Below, in pieces: positions 32,539 to 40,441 of a stretch of DNA of 64,000 nt. The notes beneath the pieces were generated by a model. It was not told the origin of the DNA. It did not search any database and saw only the letters and a list, made by a program, of their open reading frames with translations. The stretch comes from Chloroflexota bacterium (GTDB taxonomy: Bacteria > Chloroflexota > Chloroflexia > Chloroheliales > Chloroheliaceae). The stretch is taken from positions 53,783 through 117,782 of the forward strand of contig JAQBPB010000080.1 in the NCBI GenBank assembly GCA_028287745.1, in the 5' to 3' direction. A program made the translations under genes and the position numbers. The stretch's first letter is position 1, and each line of letters begins with the position of its first letter.

Positions 32539-35500
32539 TCAAGCATTAAAGGGCCGGTCCAGCCGGACCAGGGTGCTATGGACCCAGCCGCCGCCACTGC
32601 GAGCCGAAATATGATACCAGCGGGTGGAACTGCGCAGTTCCGGACCTTCGGCCCAACCATCGAACTCAAACCGGTCGCCCGACTCGGCAACTTTTAAGAT
32701 AGTCTCTTTGTCATAGCTCGGTATGGACCGGATATTAGCCAGTTCAACTGAGATTATCCCACCACCGAGATTAGCCCGGTTGTAGCTTTCCTGGTTACTA
32801 TCATCGGCGGAAGCTGGCGCGGCGGCGTTCAACCAGGCCGGGGGAGGCGCACTTGCCAGGAAAGTATCATCAAAGGACATGCCCGGGCGGGCCGGGGCCT
32901 GGTGCTGGCTGCTTTTCTCATCCGGTGTAGTCAGGGCATCGTCCAGGTCGAACGGCATGGATAGGTCCAGGTCTTCGTAACTGAGTGGCGCGGTATAACC
33001 ATCGTTCCGGTCAATCAACTGCCGGGGCGTCAGCTTGGCGGGCGGCGGCACCTCTTCAAACAGATTGTCTATATCCGGCTCGGCGTTGGACTCTGAACGA
33101 GCCGGGGCGGCTGGGACCAGGGGCGGTTGGCTGGCGCCCGACTGGCTGAGCAGCCGTTCGAAATTGCTGACATTTTCTTCGCTTGGTTCAAGCGGCCCGT
33201 CCTCCGAGTCGGCTTCGGACGAACCCGCCGGGGTATACCCGGCCGCTCTGGCGTCTAAACCGGCCTGGTTGAGTAAAGTAAAGAAATCTTCATCATCAAA
33301 AATACTTTCCTGCCAATCGCTATTCGGCAGAGTCACAGCCGGGCCATTTCTCGAACCAGGGTTACTGGTAGGGGGAAGCTCGACCGGTTCCGGGACAGGT
33401 GCGGGGACCGCCTCGGCGGGCTTTTGCAACCAGCCTGGCAGGCTGGTTTCCTGGGGAAACACCGTGGCTCCCCAGGAAAACCCGGTACCAGCCGGTCTGA
33501 TAGTGCGCTCAGAAGGGCTCTGGCCGGGAGGATGCAACTCGGCCTCCGGCGCTTCCAACCAGTCGGGCAGGGCCAGTTCGCCGGAGCCAAAATTCGGGGG
33601 TTCTTCGGGCGCAACGGTTGCCGCTTCGGACAGCCTGTCAGTTACGGCCTGGCGTCTTTCCGCTGCAAAGTAAGCCGGGTGGACATCCGCTTCAGTTTCA
33701 GGCGACTCGACAGCCGCCAGGGCTTCACCGGCAGCTTCAGGTTCGCGGGCAGCGGTAACTTCCGTCACCTCATGCGCGGTTTCAAACTCTTGCTCCTGTG
33801 GAGCGGCCTCTGTGACAGCTTCAGCGTCTTGCTCCCGGCTAGCGCCGGAATCCTTTAGAAACTCCAGGTAATCTGACGCTTCAGCCGGGGCGGAAGCCTG
33901 GATAGGTGCGAGCCGGGCTTCCTCGTAGGGAAGTTCAAAAGGATAGTTAGTGGGGCTTTCCTGGCCGGTGCTAAATGGGGTAGCGGGCGCAATAGTATCA
34001 AAATCAAACCCATCCGCCTGGCTAGCCGGTTCAGTGGCAGTTTCGGCGCTGTAGTAGACCCTATGCTGCGGGACCGCCGGAGTATCAATCTCAAAAGGAT
34101 AAAAGCTGTCCTGTTCCGGTTGGCTGGCCGGGGTTTCGTGAGCTTCTTCCGGCACTTCCTCAACCGGCGTTTCAGCTTCCACTGGCGCTTCCTGGAGAAC
34201 TTCAGCCGCGCTATCACCGGTGTCCGTAGCGGCTTCCCCGGCTACTGGCCCGGCTTCTACTGCCGCATCTTCGTCCACCGGTGAAGTTTCTACTGCTGCT
34301 TCTTCTGATACAGGTTCAACTTGGCTTTCGGCTTCTCCGGGCACAGGAGCGGCTTCTACCGCTACATCTTTGTCTACCGGTTCTGCTTCCTCGGCTACTG
34401 GTGCTTCACCTACAGGCGCGGCTTCCTCGGCAGCTTCTTCATCTACCGTTACGGCTTCAAAGGCGGCTTCTCCGGTTGAGGCTCCGGTTACTACCAGGCC
34501 GTTTTCGGATTCACCCGCCTGAGCGGCAGCGGCTTCCTGGTCCTGGTTTTGGTCCGGCCGGTCAGCGTCCCGGCTGGCATTTTCATCAAAAATTTCGGCC
34601 ATACTGACCGGCTCGTCAGGCGCCTGAGCAGCCATGACTTCCGCTGGAAATTCTTGAGGTGTAATCTCATCCCCGATAGCGTCCGGCACTTCCACAGCGC
34701 CTTCCGCAGAAGCTTCCGCCGGTTCTCCGCTGGTGTCAGGCTGCGTACCGGCCACTTCCTCAGACAAAGACTCGGTAGCGCCTTCGGTCGCGTCCGGCGC
34801 GGCTTCTTCCGGGCCAGCCTGGTCCGGGGCGGTTACGGCAAAGTTGGCCTGTTCTCCGGCCCGGTCATCCGAGAGGTAAGCGGTGTCGTCTTCCGAGGCG
34901 GCGGCATAAACCGTTCCAAGCTGTTCCGGCTGGTCTGTTTCTCCGGCAGCCGTACCCTGGACTACTTCGTCGGGTTCCGCCGCTTGAGCCGCTTCTTCAG
35001 CTTCAAAAGCCGGTTCAGCTATTTCTTCCGTTTCGGCCGGGGAAACTTCTGCCGCTTCGGCGGGCGTTTGGTCAATGGGCTCAAACCGGGCAGGTTCTTC
35101 CAGAGCGGTGCCATCCTGGTTAATTTCAACCGGCGCCACTTCCGGGGAGGCGTTATTTGTCAGGTCAACTTCCTGTGGTTCGGCGGTCGCCGGGTTCATT
35201 TCATGATTAAGTTCCGGCGCAAAAGTAAAGGCGTCAATTTGCGGCCGGTAAGCCGGTTCTTCGACCGCCTCCGGCTGGTAGGCAACAATTTCTTCAGTTT
35301 CCACGACCGGGTCCAGCGCGGCAGGGGCAGGCATATTAAATAGGCCCATCTCACGCTCGTAAAGAGTCGCGGAAGGCGGAGCTTGCAAGTCCTTTAAAAG
35401 CTGCTCAAAAGGGAAAGCCAGGCCGGGGTTGTGACTGCGTTCCAGGCTATCAATCCAGTTTTGACCGATAATATGCTGGGCATCCGCATCAATTTCCCAG

Positions 35501-35916
35501 CGTTTAACCAGCTGGCGGTGCAGCGCCAGGGCGGCCCGGTACTGTTCGGGGGTCAGCGGTTCGCCGCTAAAGCCTTCGTAATCAATTGAGAGGGTGACGA
35601 GGTTACAATTAACCTTTTCCTGGTAAACTTCCTGCAGCCAGCCAATACTCAAGTCGGGATTTTGAAGGACACCATTGGACCAGGCTGTATCCTCATCGGC
35701 CACAAATTGCCAGACGCGCCCATCGCGGGCCACCGCGTAATGGGCCGATACGGCAAAGACACCATCCGGCCCGCGGCCATCGAAATATAGCTCGGCGTCC
35801 TCAATAGACCCTTGAATCATTCGCTCAACAATTGCTATGGGCAAAAAACCGCCCCGGCCTTTCCAGAAATTTTTAACTGGTTTTTTGTCAATCGTAATAG
35901 CAAAGTCGTTTTGCAT
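32539..35916 (-). CDS. Very long acidic protein: amidase_2-like N terminus, 800-residue Glu/Ala-rich linker, C-terminal SH3-like domain
   Basis: Residues 1-180 resemble an N-acetylmuramoyl-L-alanine amidase/PGRP fold (VSAHYAVARDGRVWQFVADEDTAWSNG, then LVTLSIDYEGFSGEPLTPEQYRA). Usual zinc ligands seem lost: IVERMIQGS lacks the first His, and the C-terminal motif reads GQNWIDSLERSHNPG where active enzymes have G-H and D-P-G. Residues about 220-1040 are a low-complexity Glu/Ala/Pro/Val linker with loose repeats such as EEAAVEAAPVPGEAE. The last 75 residues (GIISVELANIRSIPSY to GGWVHSTLVRLDRP) resemble an SH3-type cell-wall-binding domain. No signal peptide is visible. It is probably a peptidoglycan-binding rather than cutting protein, but this is inference. 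Confidence 0.7.
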   Translation of the reverse strand: MQNDFAITIDKKPVKNFWKGRGGFLPIAIVERMIQGSIEDAELYFDGRGPDGVFAVSAHYAVARDGRVWQFVADEDTAWSNGVLQNPDLSIGWLQEVYQEKVNCNLVTLSIDYEGFSGEPLTPEQYRAALALHRQLVKRWEIDADAQHIIGQNWIDSLERSHNPGLAFPFEQLLKDLQAPPSATLYEREMGLFNMPAPAALDPVVETEEIVAYQPEAVEEPAYRPQIDAFTFAPELNHEMNPATAEPQEVDLTNNASPEVAPVEINQDGTALEEPARFEPIDQTPAEAAEVSPAETEEIAEPAFEAEEAAQAAEPDEVVQGTAAGETDQPEQLGTVYAAASEDDTAYLSDDRAGEQANFAVTAPDQAGPEEAAPDATEGATESLSEEVAGTQPDTSGEPAEASAEGAVEVPDAIGDEITPQEFPAEVMAAQAPDEPVSMAEIFDENASRDADRPDQNQDQEAAAAQAGESENGLVVTGASTGEAAFEAVTVDEEAAEEAAPVGEAPVAEEAEPVDKDVAVEAAPVPGEAESQVEPVSEEAAVETSPVDEDAAVEAGPVAGEAATDTGDSAAEVLQEAPVEAETPVEEVPEEAHETPASQPEQDSFYPFEIDTPAVPQHRVYYSAETATEPASQADGFDFDTIAPATPFSTGQESPTNYPFELPYEEARLAPIQASAPAEASDYLEFLKDSGASREQDAEAVTEAAPQEQEFETAHEVTEVTAAREPEAAGEALAAVESPETEADVHPAYFAAERRQAVTDRLSEAATVAPEEPPNFGSGELALPDWLEAPEAELHPPGQSPSERTIRPAGTGFSWGATVFPQETSLPGWLQKPAEAVPAPVPEPVELPPTSNPGSRNGPAVTLPNSDWQESIFDDEDFFTLLNQAGLDARAAGYTPAGSSEADSEDGPLEPSEENVSNFERLLSQSGASQPPLVPAAPARSESNAEPDIDNLFEEVPPPAKLTPRQLIDRNDGYTAPLSYEDLDLSMPFDLDDALTTPDEKSSQHQAPARPGMSFDDTFLASAPPPAWLNAAAPASADDSNQESYNRANLGGGIISVELANIRSIPSYDKETILKVAESGDRFEFDGWAEGPELRSSTRWYHISARSGGGWVHSTLVRLDRPFNA

Positions 35917-35969
35917 TAGCGTAGCCTCCTGCCCGGAACACCATACGAGAACTGGTTGGTTTTTTTATT

Positions 35970-35998
35970 ATTTTATCTTATGTAAAACCATTAAACAA
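35970..35998 (-). promoter_or_regulatory. Possible promoter of the amidase-like operon
   Basis: On the minus strand TTGTTT and TAAAAT are 17 bp apart, about 55 nt before the ATG. Moderate match. Confidence 0.45.
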
Positions 35999-36013
35999 GT
36001 AGCCTGACTAACA

Positions 36014-36042
36014 TTGCCGCCTATTCGGGTTTAGGATATAAT
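36014..36042 (+). promoter_or_regulatory. Promoter of the glycerophosphodiesterase gene
   Basis: TTGCCG (36014-36019), 17 bp, perfect TATAAT (36037-36042), with a short leader of about 25 nt that contains AGGAGG. Confidence 0.82.
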
Positions 36043-36073
36043 CGGGCGTGTTTAACCAGGAGGAGTATAATAA

Positions 36074-36853
36074 ATGAACTTAGTTAAAACGGAAAGCTCC
36101 CGCCAACCGGCGGTCTGTGGTCACCGGGGAGCCAGCGGTTATGCCCCGGAAAATACAATGGTGGCTTTTCGAAAAGCCTATGAGCAGGGCGCAACCTGGA
36201 TTGAATTTGATGTGCAACTCAGCGCCGATGGAGTGCCCATCATCCTGCATGATGATACACTGGAACGGACAACCAGCCTGGGGCAGCCGGTCCGCCCGGT
36301 GGAATTAACCCTGGCCCAGCTTAAAGAGCTTGACGCCGGTAGCTGGTTCAGCCCTGAATTTGCCGGGGAGAAAATCCCGACCCTTGAAGAAGTCCTGGCG
36401 GAATTTGGTACCAGCCTGGGATTGAATATCGAAATAAAAAGCACGGTCGGGTTTGAAGCGGACAACGGCCTGGAACAAAAGATAGCCGCCCTGGTCCGGC
36501 AGTACAAACTCGAAGACAAAGCGCTCATCAGCAGTTTTGATCCTTTCCGGCTGGCGTCATTAAACCGGCACGACCCCGAACTGCGGCTGGGTTTCCTGTT
36601 TGAAAACGCACCGGAAAAGTATCCGCCCAATTTCGATCCGATCACGGTGGCTCAATCTCTCAACGCCGTAGCGTTGCACCCGCCTTTCCGGGCCATTGAC
36701 CAGACCCTGGCCGAAAGGACTCGGGCCAGCGGCCTGGCCCTCAACACCTGGACGGTCAATGAAGTTCCCGATATGCAACGGATGATTGACCTGGGCCTGG
36801 ATATAATTATTACCAATTACCCCGACCGGCTGGTGGAACTGTTGCGGAAGTAA
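36074..36853 (+). CDS. ugpQ: Glycerophosphodiester phosphodiesterase
   Basis: Cytoplasmic-type GDPD that releases glycerol-3-phosphate from glycerophosphodiesters. It shows the full family signature: GHRGASGYAPENT with catalytic His and Glu, EFDVQLSADGVPIILHDDTLERTT with the metal ligands and second His, and NIEIKS. The C-terminal strands LNTWTVNE and GLDIIITNYPD complete the TIM barrel. It is 259 aa with no signal peptide. AGGAGG lies just before the ATG. It lies 34 nt upstream of the Gfo/Idh gene, so the two are probably an operon, and it may produce the effector of the nearby GlpP. Confidence 0.94.
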   Translation: MNLVKTESSRQPAVCGHRGASGYAPENTMVAFRKAYEQGATWIEFDVQLSADGVPIILHDDTLERTTSLGQPVRPVELTLAQLKELDAGSWFSPEFAGEKIPTLEEVLAEFGTSLGLNIEIKSTVGFEADNGLEQKIAALVRQYKLEDKALISSFDPFRLASLNRHDPELRLGFLFENAPEKYPPNFDPITVAQSLNAVALHPPFRAIDQTLAERTRASGLALNTWTVNEVPDMQRMIDLGLDIIITNYPDRLVELLRK

Positions 36854-36886
36854 GTAGCACCGTTAGAAAACGAAGGGAGCTTCAGA

Positions 36887-38002
36887 ATGTCAGCAGGCGG
36901 CACGCCGGTAATACGGATTGGGGTTGTGGGAATGGGCTTTGGCAGCCGGGTCCAGATACCGGGCCTGTTAAAGCTGGATGGCGTGGAAGTAATAGCGGTA
37001 ATGAGCAGCGGGCGGCTGGAAAGCGCCCGGCAGGCGGCGGCCGATTACAAAATTAAACATGTCTGCACGACATTCGAAGAAATGCTGCAAATTCCCGGCC
37101 TGGACGCGGTCAGCATTGTCACGCCGCCCTACCAGCACCACCAGTTGACCCTGCAAGCCTTCGCGGCGGGCAAGCACGTGTTATGTGAAAAACCGCTGGC
37201 AACCAGCCTGGAAGAAGCCCAACAAATGCTGGAAGCCGCCCGGCGCAGCGGACTGGTGGGTATGGTCGATCACGAATTCCGGTATGTCCCGGCCCGGGCT
37301 TTTGCGACGGAGTTAATTAAACAGGGCTGGCTGGGCCAGCTTATCACCGCCAACATTTCGATGCTAAGCGGCTCGGCTGCCGACCCGCGAGCGCGGGGCT
37401 GGAGCTGGCTGTTCGACCGCGAAAGCGGCGGTGGTTTCCTGGGAGCGCTCGGCTCGCATTATATTGATACCCTGCGCACATGGTTTGGCGAAATTGCCGC
37501 CGTGAGCGCCGAAATAGATACGGTTGTTAAAAACCGCTATCTGCCCAATTCGAACGAAACGCGGGCCGTTACCGCCGATGACAGCTTCACTTTGCTTTGC
37601 CGGTTCGCCCGGGGCGGTAAGGGGATAATAAATGTTTCAGCGGTTACGCCATTTGGCAATGGCGAGCGAGTAGAAGTTTACGGTAGCCAGGGGAGCCTGG
37701 TTATAGATAGTGAGGGGCGTCTGTACGGCGGACGGGTAGGCGAAGATCACTTACAGGTGCTCCAGATACCGGCCCGCTATACCAGCGGCCCTTCCTCCAG
37801 CGACCAGCGACTGCGGCCTTTTGTCACCCTGGCCGGAGACTTCGTGGAAGCTATTCGCCAGGTAAAACAGACTGGCAACCCACCCGGCCCGGAAGTTACC
37901 CCCGGTTTTATGGATGGGTACAAAGTACAACAGGTAATAGAAGCCGCCCGGCAGTCCGCGGAAACAAAGTGCTGGGTGTCGCTGCCGCCACTCCAGCAGT
38001 AG
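36887..38002 (+). CDS. Gfo/Idh/MocA family oxidoreductase
   Basis: NAD(P)-dependent sugar or inositol-type dehydrogenase. The N-terminal Rossmann fold has GVVGMGFGSRVQIPGL; DAVSIVTPPYQHH and HVLCEKPLA follow, the latter with the catalytic Lys. The C-terminal alpha/beta domain runs from VDHEFRYVPARAFATELI onward, with the GGGFLGALGSHYIDTLRTWFG stretch typical of the family. The length of 371 aa is normal. The substrate cannot be deduced. Confidence 0.9.
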   Translation: MSAGGTPVIRIGVVGMGFGSRVQIPGLLKLDGVEVIAVMSSGRLESARQAAADYKIKHVCTTFEEMLQIPGLDAVSIVTPPYQHHQLTLQAFAAGKHVLCEKPLATSLEEAQQMLEAARRSGLVGMVDHEFRYVPARAFATELIKQGWLGQLITANISMLSGSAADPRARGWSWLFDRESGGGFLGALGSHYIDTLRTWFGEIAAVSAEIDTVVKNRYLPNSNETRAVTADDSFTLLCRFARGGKGIINVSAVTPFGNGERVEVYGSQGSLVIDSEGRLYGGRVGEDHLQVLQIPARYTSGPSSSDQRLRPFVTLAGDFVEAIRQVKQTGNPPGPEVTPGFMDGYKVQQVIEAARQSAETKCWVSLPPLQQ

Positions 38003-38063
38003 CGTGAGGCTTGTGAGTCAGATGAATTTTAAGATTAATTAAATTAGATAAACGAGGTGACAT

Positions 38064-38381
38064 ATGGCAGGTTATGAAAATAACGGTAACGGTTTTAGCT
38101 TTAATGGCAACGGCAACGGCAACGGCCACAATGATGGGAAACACGAAGATATTCCGGAAGACGAATATATTTACGAAGAGGATGACGACCACGAACACGA
38201 ATATATAAATATCGCGCTGAGCCGGAATGTTGCGGCTTACGAAGAAACGGTGCACCAGGTAGTCAGCCTGGAATTTCATGATCGAGGTTTGACACTGGAT
38301 TTCAGCCCGGAAGAAGCCGTGGAACTGGGCCGGGTACTGGCGGAGGTTGTGCGTTACCTGGAAAGCAAGCAGGCGAAGTAG
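38064..38381 (+). CDS. Uncharacterised small acidic protein
   Basis: 105 aa, unknown family. The N-terminal 25 residues are Gly/Asn repeats (NGNGNGNG), then a run of acidic and His residues (EDDDHEHEYINIA), then a compact C-terminal half (HQVVSLEFHDRGLTLDFSPEEAVELGRVLAEVVRYLE). GAGGTGA lies 5-8 nt before the ATG, so it is a likely real gene downstream of the oxidoreductase. A metal-binding role for the Asp/His run is only a guess. Confidence 0.6.
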   Translation: MAGYENNGNGFSFNGNGNGNGHNDGKHEDIPEDEYIYEEDDDHEHEYINIALSRNVAAYEETVHQVVSLEFHDRGLTLDFSPEEAVELGRVLAEVVRYLESKQAK

Positions 38382-38410
38382 GTTTTCAGGAGTCTGGCAA
38401 AATAAAGTGA

Positions 38411-38484
<74 letters not shown>

Positions 38485-38540
38485 TTATATTTTGTGCTGG
38501 GTTAAGGTTAAGAAATAAAAGCTGGTTATAAAAAAGATGG

Positions 38541-38623
38541 TGCCCGGGGTGGGAGTCGAACCCACACGGGTGTTACCCCAATGGTTTTTGAGACCACCGC
38601 GTCTGCCATTCCGCCACCCGGGC
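38541..38623 (-). tRNA. tRNA-Leu (CAA)
   Basis: 83-nt class II tRNA. Acceptor GCCCGGG / CCCGGGC, discriminator A, anticodon loop CTCAAAA, long variable arm TTGGGGTAACACCC, T loop GGTTCGACTCC. No encoded CCA. Confidence 0.94.
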
Positions 38624-38669
38624 CTGTGAAACTACAAGTTGTTAAGAGAAACTTGCAAATTAGAGATGG

Positions 38670-38752
38670 TGCGCAAGGAGAGATTTGAACTCTCACACCC
38701 GTTAGGATACTACACCCTGAATGTAGCGCGTCTGCCGTTCCGCCACTTGCGC
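38670..38752 (-). tRNA. tRNA-Leu (CAG)
   Basis: 83-nt class II tRNA. Acceptor GCGCAAG / CTTGCGC, anticodon stem CTACA / TGTAG around loop TTCAGGG, long variable arm, T loop AGTTCAAATCT. No encoded CCA. Confidence 0.94.
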
Positions 38753-38771
38753 GATTTGCTTCGTTATATTA

Positions 38772-38804
38772 CCAAAAAAAGTTGCAGAACGCAACTTTTT
38801 TTGG
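38772..38804. terminator. Bidirectional terminator between cytochrome gene and tRNAs
   Basis: Perfect 14-bp stem (CCAAAAAAAGTTGC / GCAACTTTTTTTGG) with a 5-nt loop. On the minus strand it ends the cytochrome transcript before the tRNA genes. Confidence 0.9.
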
Positions 38805-38876
38805 ATAGGAATATTAAAACCCTGGAATACTTAACTCGAATGGCCCCATTTACTTAAAAAAGCGCGTCAAAAACCA

Positions 38877-39386
38877 CTAACTGGTATGAATCGCCTTGAG
38901 ATAAACAATAATACCCTCCAGTTCAGCGTCCGTAACTTTAGTCTGGTCGAAGGCGGGCATCCGGTTCTTGCCATTGCGGACCTGGGTCCGTACCAGGTCG
39001 GCGTTAATGGCATTCTGACTGACGCTTAGTTGAGGAGCGCGACCGGCCTGGGTACCCTGTCCGAGATGACAGCCAGCGCAAGACCTGGCAAAAACTAAGC
39101 GGCCGGCCTCAGCTCTGGTGTCCGACTGAGTTGGCAGCGGTGGTGTTGGTGCGGCGGCTGCTGCAGCCGCGGTGGTGCCACCGGCGGCGGCGGCCGTAGT
39201 AGCTCCAGCGGCGGCTGCAGCGGTAGTAGGCGCTGCAGCCGCCGTAGTTGGTGCTGCCGCGACTGCGGCGGTAGTGGGCGCGGCTGCCGGTGGGGCCGTG
39301 GTAGCAGTGTTATCCCCACAAGCCGCCAGGCCGATTATCCCTAACAAGAAAATCAAACACAGCCAGGAACTTTTGTGTAAGCGCAT
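38877..39386 (-). CDS. Lipoprotein c-type cytochrome, single haem
   Basis: Membrane-anchored electron carrier on the outer face. The signal peptide ends in the lipobox IIGLAAC. A 60-residue Ala/Thr/Pro tether follows, then a small class I cytochrome c domain with the haem-attachment motif CAGCH near residue 101 and a probable axial Met in GKNRMPAF; TDAELEGIIVYLKAIH is the typical C-terminal helix. The tether starts with the same AACGDNTATTAP as oppA. It stands alone, with its own terminator. Partner oxidases or reductases are not in the window. Confidence 0.9.
   Translation of the reverse strand: MRLHKSSWLCLIFLLGIIGLAACGDNTATTAPPAAAPTTAAVAAAPTTAAAAPTTAAAAAGATTAAAAGGTTAAAAAAAPTPPLPTQSDTRAEAGRLVFARSCAGCHLGQGTQAGRAPQLSVSQNAINADLVRTQVRNGKNRMPAFDQTKVTDAELEGIIVYLKAIHTS
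39155..39300 (-). repeat. Low-complexity Ala/Thr-encoding tract in the cytochrome gene
   Basis: GC-rich degenerate repeats (GCGGCGG / GTAGTAG types) that encode the tether and cause spurious opposite-strand frames. Confidence 0.7.
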
Positions 39387-39768
39387 GCCCTGTCCTCCTT
39401 TAAAACATTCAGGATGAATAATAAAAGGTGCAATTTACAACTATTGGACCGATAAGAGTGGTGAGCGTATACCTTTTGCGATAGGTAAGTTTCCTGGGAA
39501 AGGAAGCCATTAAATTTCCTATACAACTATATACGGTAAGAAAACCCAAAAGGAAACCAGTTTTTGATGATATTTTGAGTAAATATTTTTTATTCTTAAA
39601 TGGAAGTGGTGATTATTTGAACTTATACAGGCGCCTACAATGGTTAATGTATTACTATAATATGTCCCAAAACTAAGCAGGTAAGTAAGGTGGTAAAATC
39701 GCTGAAATTACCCATCAGGAGCAAGCAGCGATGACTAACATACGCAAACAACACAGTGGGAACGAGCT

Positions 39769-39974
39769 TTGATTATTGGGAAGCCAGAAATATTCAACAG
39801 CGCTCAAGGTAGCCAATTTACCAGGCTGGCTTTTACGAGGCGGCTAGAAACAGCCGGTATTAGGATAAATATGGATGGCAAAGGTCGAGTTTTAGATAAT
39901 ATCTGGGAGAGCGGTTATGGCGCACGATCAATTATGAAGGTGCACCCGTAAAGGGTCAAGCTCTTGCAGTATAG
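39769..39974 (+). pseudogene. IS3-family transposase OrfB fragment
   Basis: IFNSAQGSQFTRLAFTRRLE followed by INMDGKGRVLDNIW matches the DDE integrase core of IS3-type OrfB, but the catalytic Asp of the usual NxDQGSQFT is Ala. After DNIW a 1-nt deletion shifts the frame: the continuation ERLWRTINYEGAPVKGQALAV is read in the next frame up to a TAG at 39972-39974. It is not functional. Confidence 0.82.
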
Positions 39975-39982
39975 CAAAAACA

Positions 39983-40030
39983 TAAATGCCTGGCTTATAC
40001 AGGTAAAAATCTGTATAAGCCAGGCATTTA
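39983..40030. repeat. Perfect 20-bp inverted repeat
   Basis: TAAATGCCTGGCTTATACAG and its exact complement lie around an 8-nt loop (GTAAAAAT). No T-run follows on the plus strand. It lies inside the IS3 relic, directly after the OrfB remnant. Confidence 0.75.
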
Positions 40031-40131
40031 GTAAACGGCATACATGTTAAAATGATGTACGTTTTGACACATTTATTGCAGAAATTAGCAAAAGTAGTTT
40101 AGGGCTTTACAACAGGATAGACACAATTTTA

Positions 40132-40214
40132 TGCGGAAGGAGGGACTCGAACCCTCACGACCTTTCGGCCAGCAGATTTTAAGTCTGCCGTGTCTGCCAT
40201 TCCACCACTCCCGC
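40132..40214 (-). tRNA. tRNA-Leu (TAA)
   Basis: 83-nt class II tRNA. Acceptor GCGGGAG / CTTCCGC with one G-T pair, anticodon stem GCAGA / TCTGC around loop CTTAAAA, long variable arm GGCCGAAAGGTC, T loop GGTTCGAGTCC. No encoded CCA. Confidence 0.95.
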
Positions 40215-40237
40215 AACGAGTTTGACCTCGCTGGTAT

Positions 40238-40266
40238 AGTATAACGGATTTAATTCTGACTTGCAA
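40238..40266 (-). promoter_or_regulatory. Promoter of tRNA-Leu (TAA)
   Basis: Minus strand TTGCAA (40266-40261), 17 bp, TATACT (40243-40238), 24 nt before the tRNA. Confidence 0.78.
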
Positions 40267-40269
40267 GGC

Positions 40270-40298
40270 TTGACACTACTCGCTTCAAGGATTATAGT
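40270..40298 (+). promoter_or_regulatory. Promoter of topA
   Basis: TTGACA (40270-40275), 17 bp, TATAGT (40293-40298). Its -35 lies 3 bp from the -35 of the divergent tRNA-Leu promoter, so the two back-to-back promoters may compete. The leader to the topA ATG is about 135 nt. Confidence 0.82.
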
Positions 40299-40441
40299 CA
40301 CCTGTCGTGAGCTATCATTTTGACAGACCAAACTTTCCCGCCGTTTTTTGCGTAGTCATGGCTGCAAGGAAGTTAACCTGCCAGAAAGCATTTTTAAGAT
40401 TTATTCTACACTAAAACAAATTATATAAAAGGAAGTAACAC

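Larger units (their letters stand above)
39663..40072 (+). mobile_element. Internally deleted IS3-family relic
   Basis: The left end TGTCCCAAAAC and right end GTTTTGACACA (inverted, 9 of 11 match) bound a 410-bp remnant. An OrfA start (MTNIRKQHSG) at 39731 runs after a few codons directly into the C-terminal part of an OrfB-type integrase, so the middle of the element is lost. The exact ends are uncertain. Confidence 0.65.
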
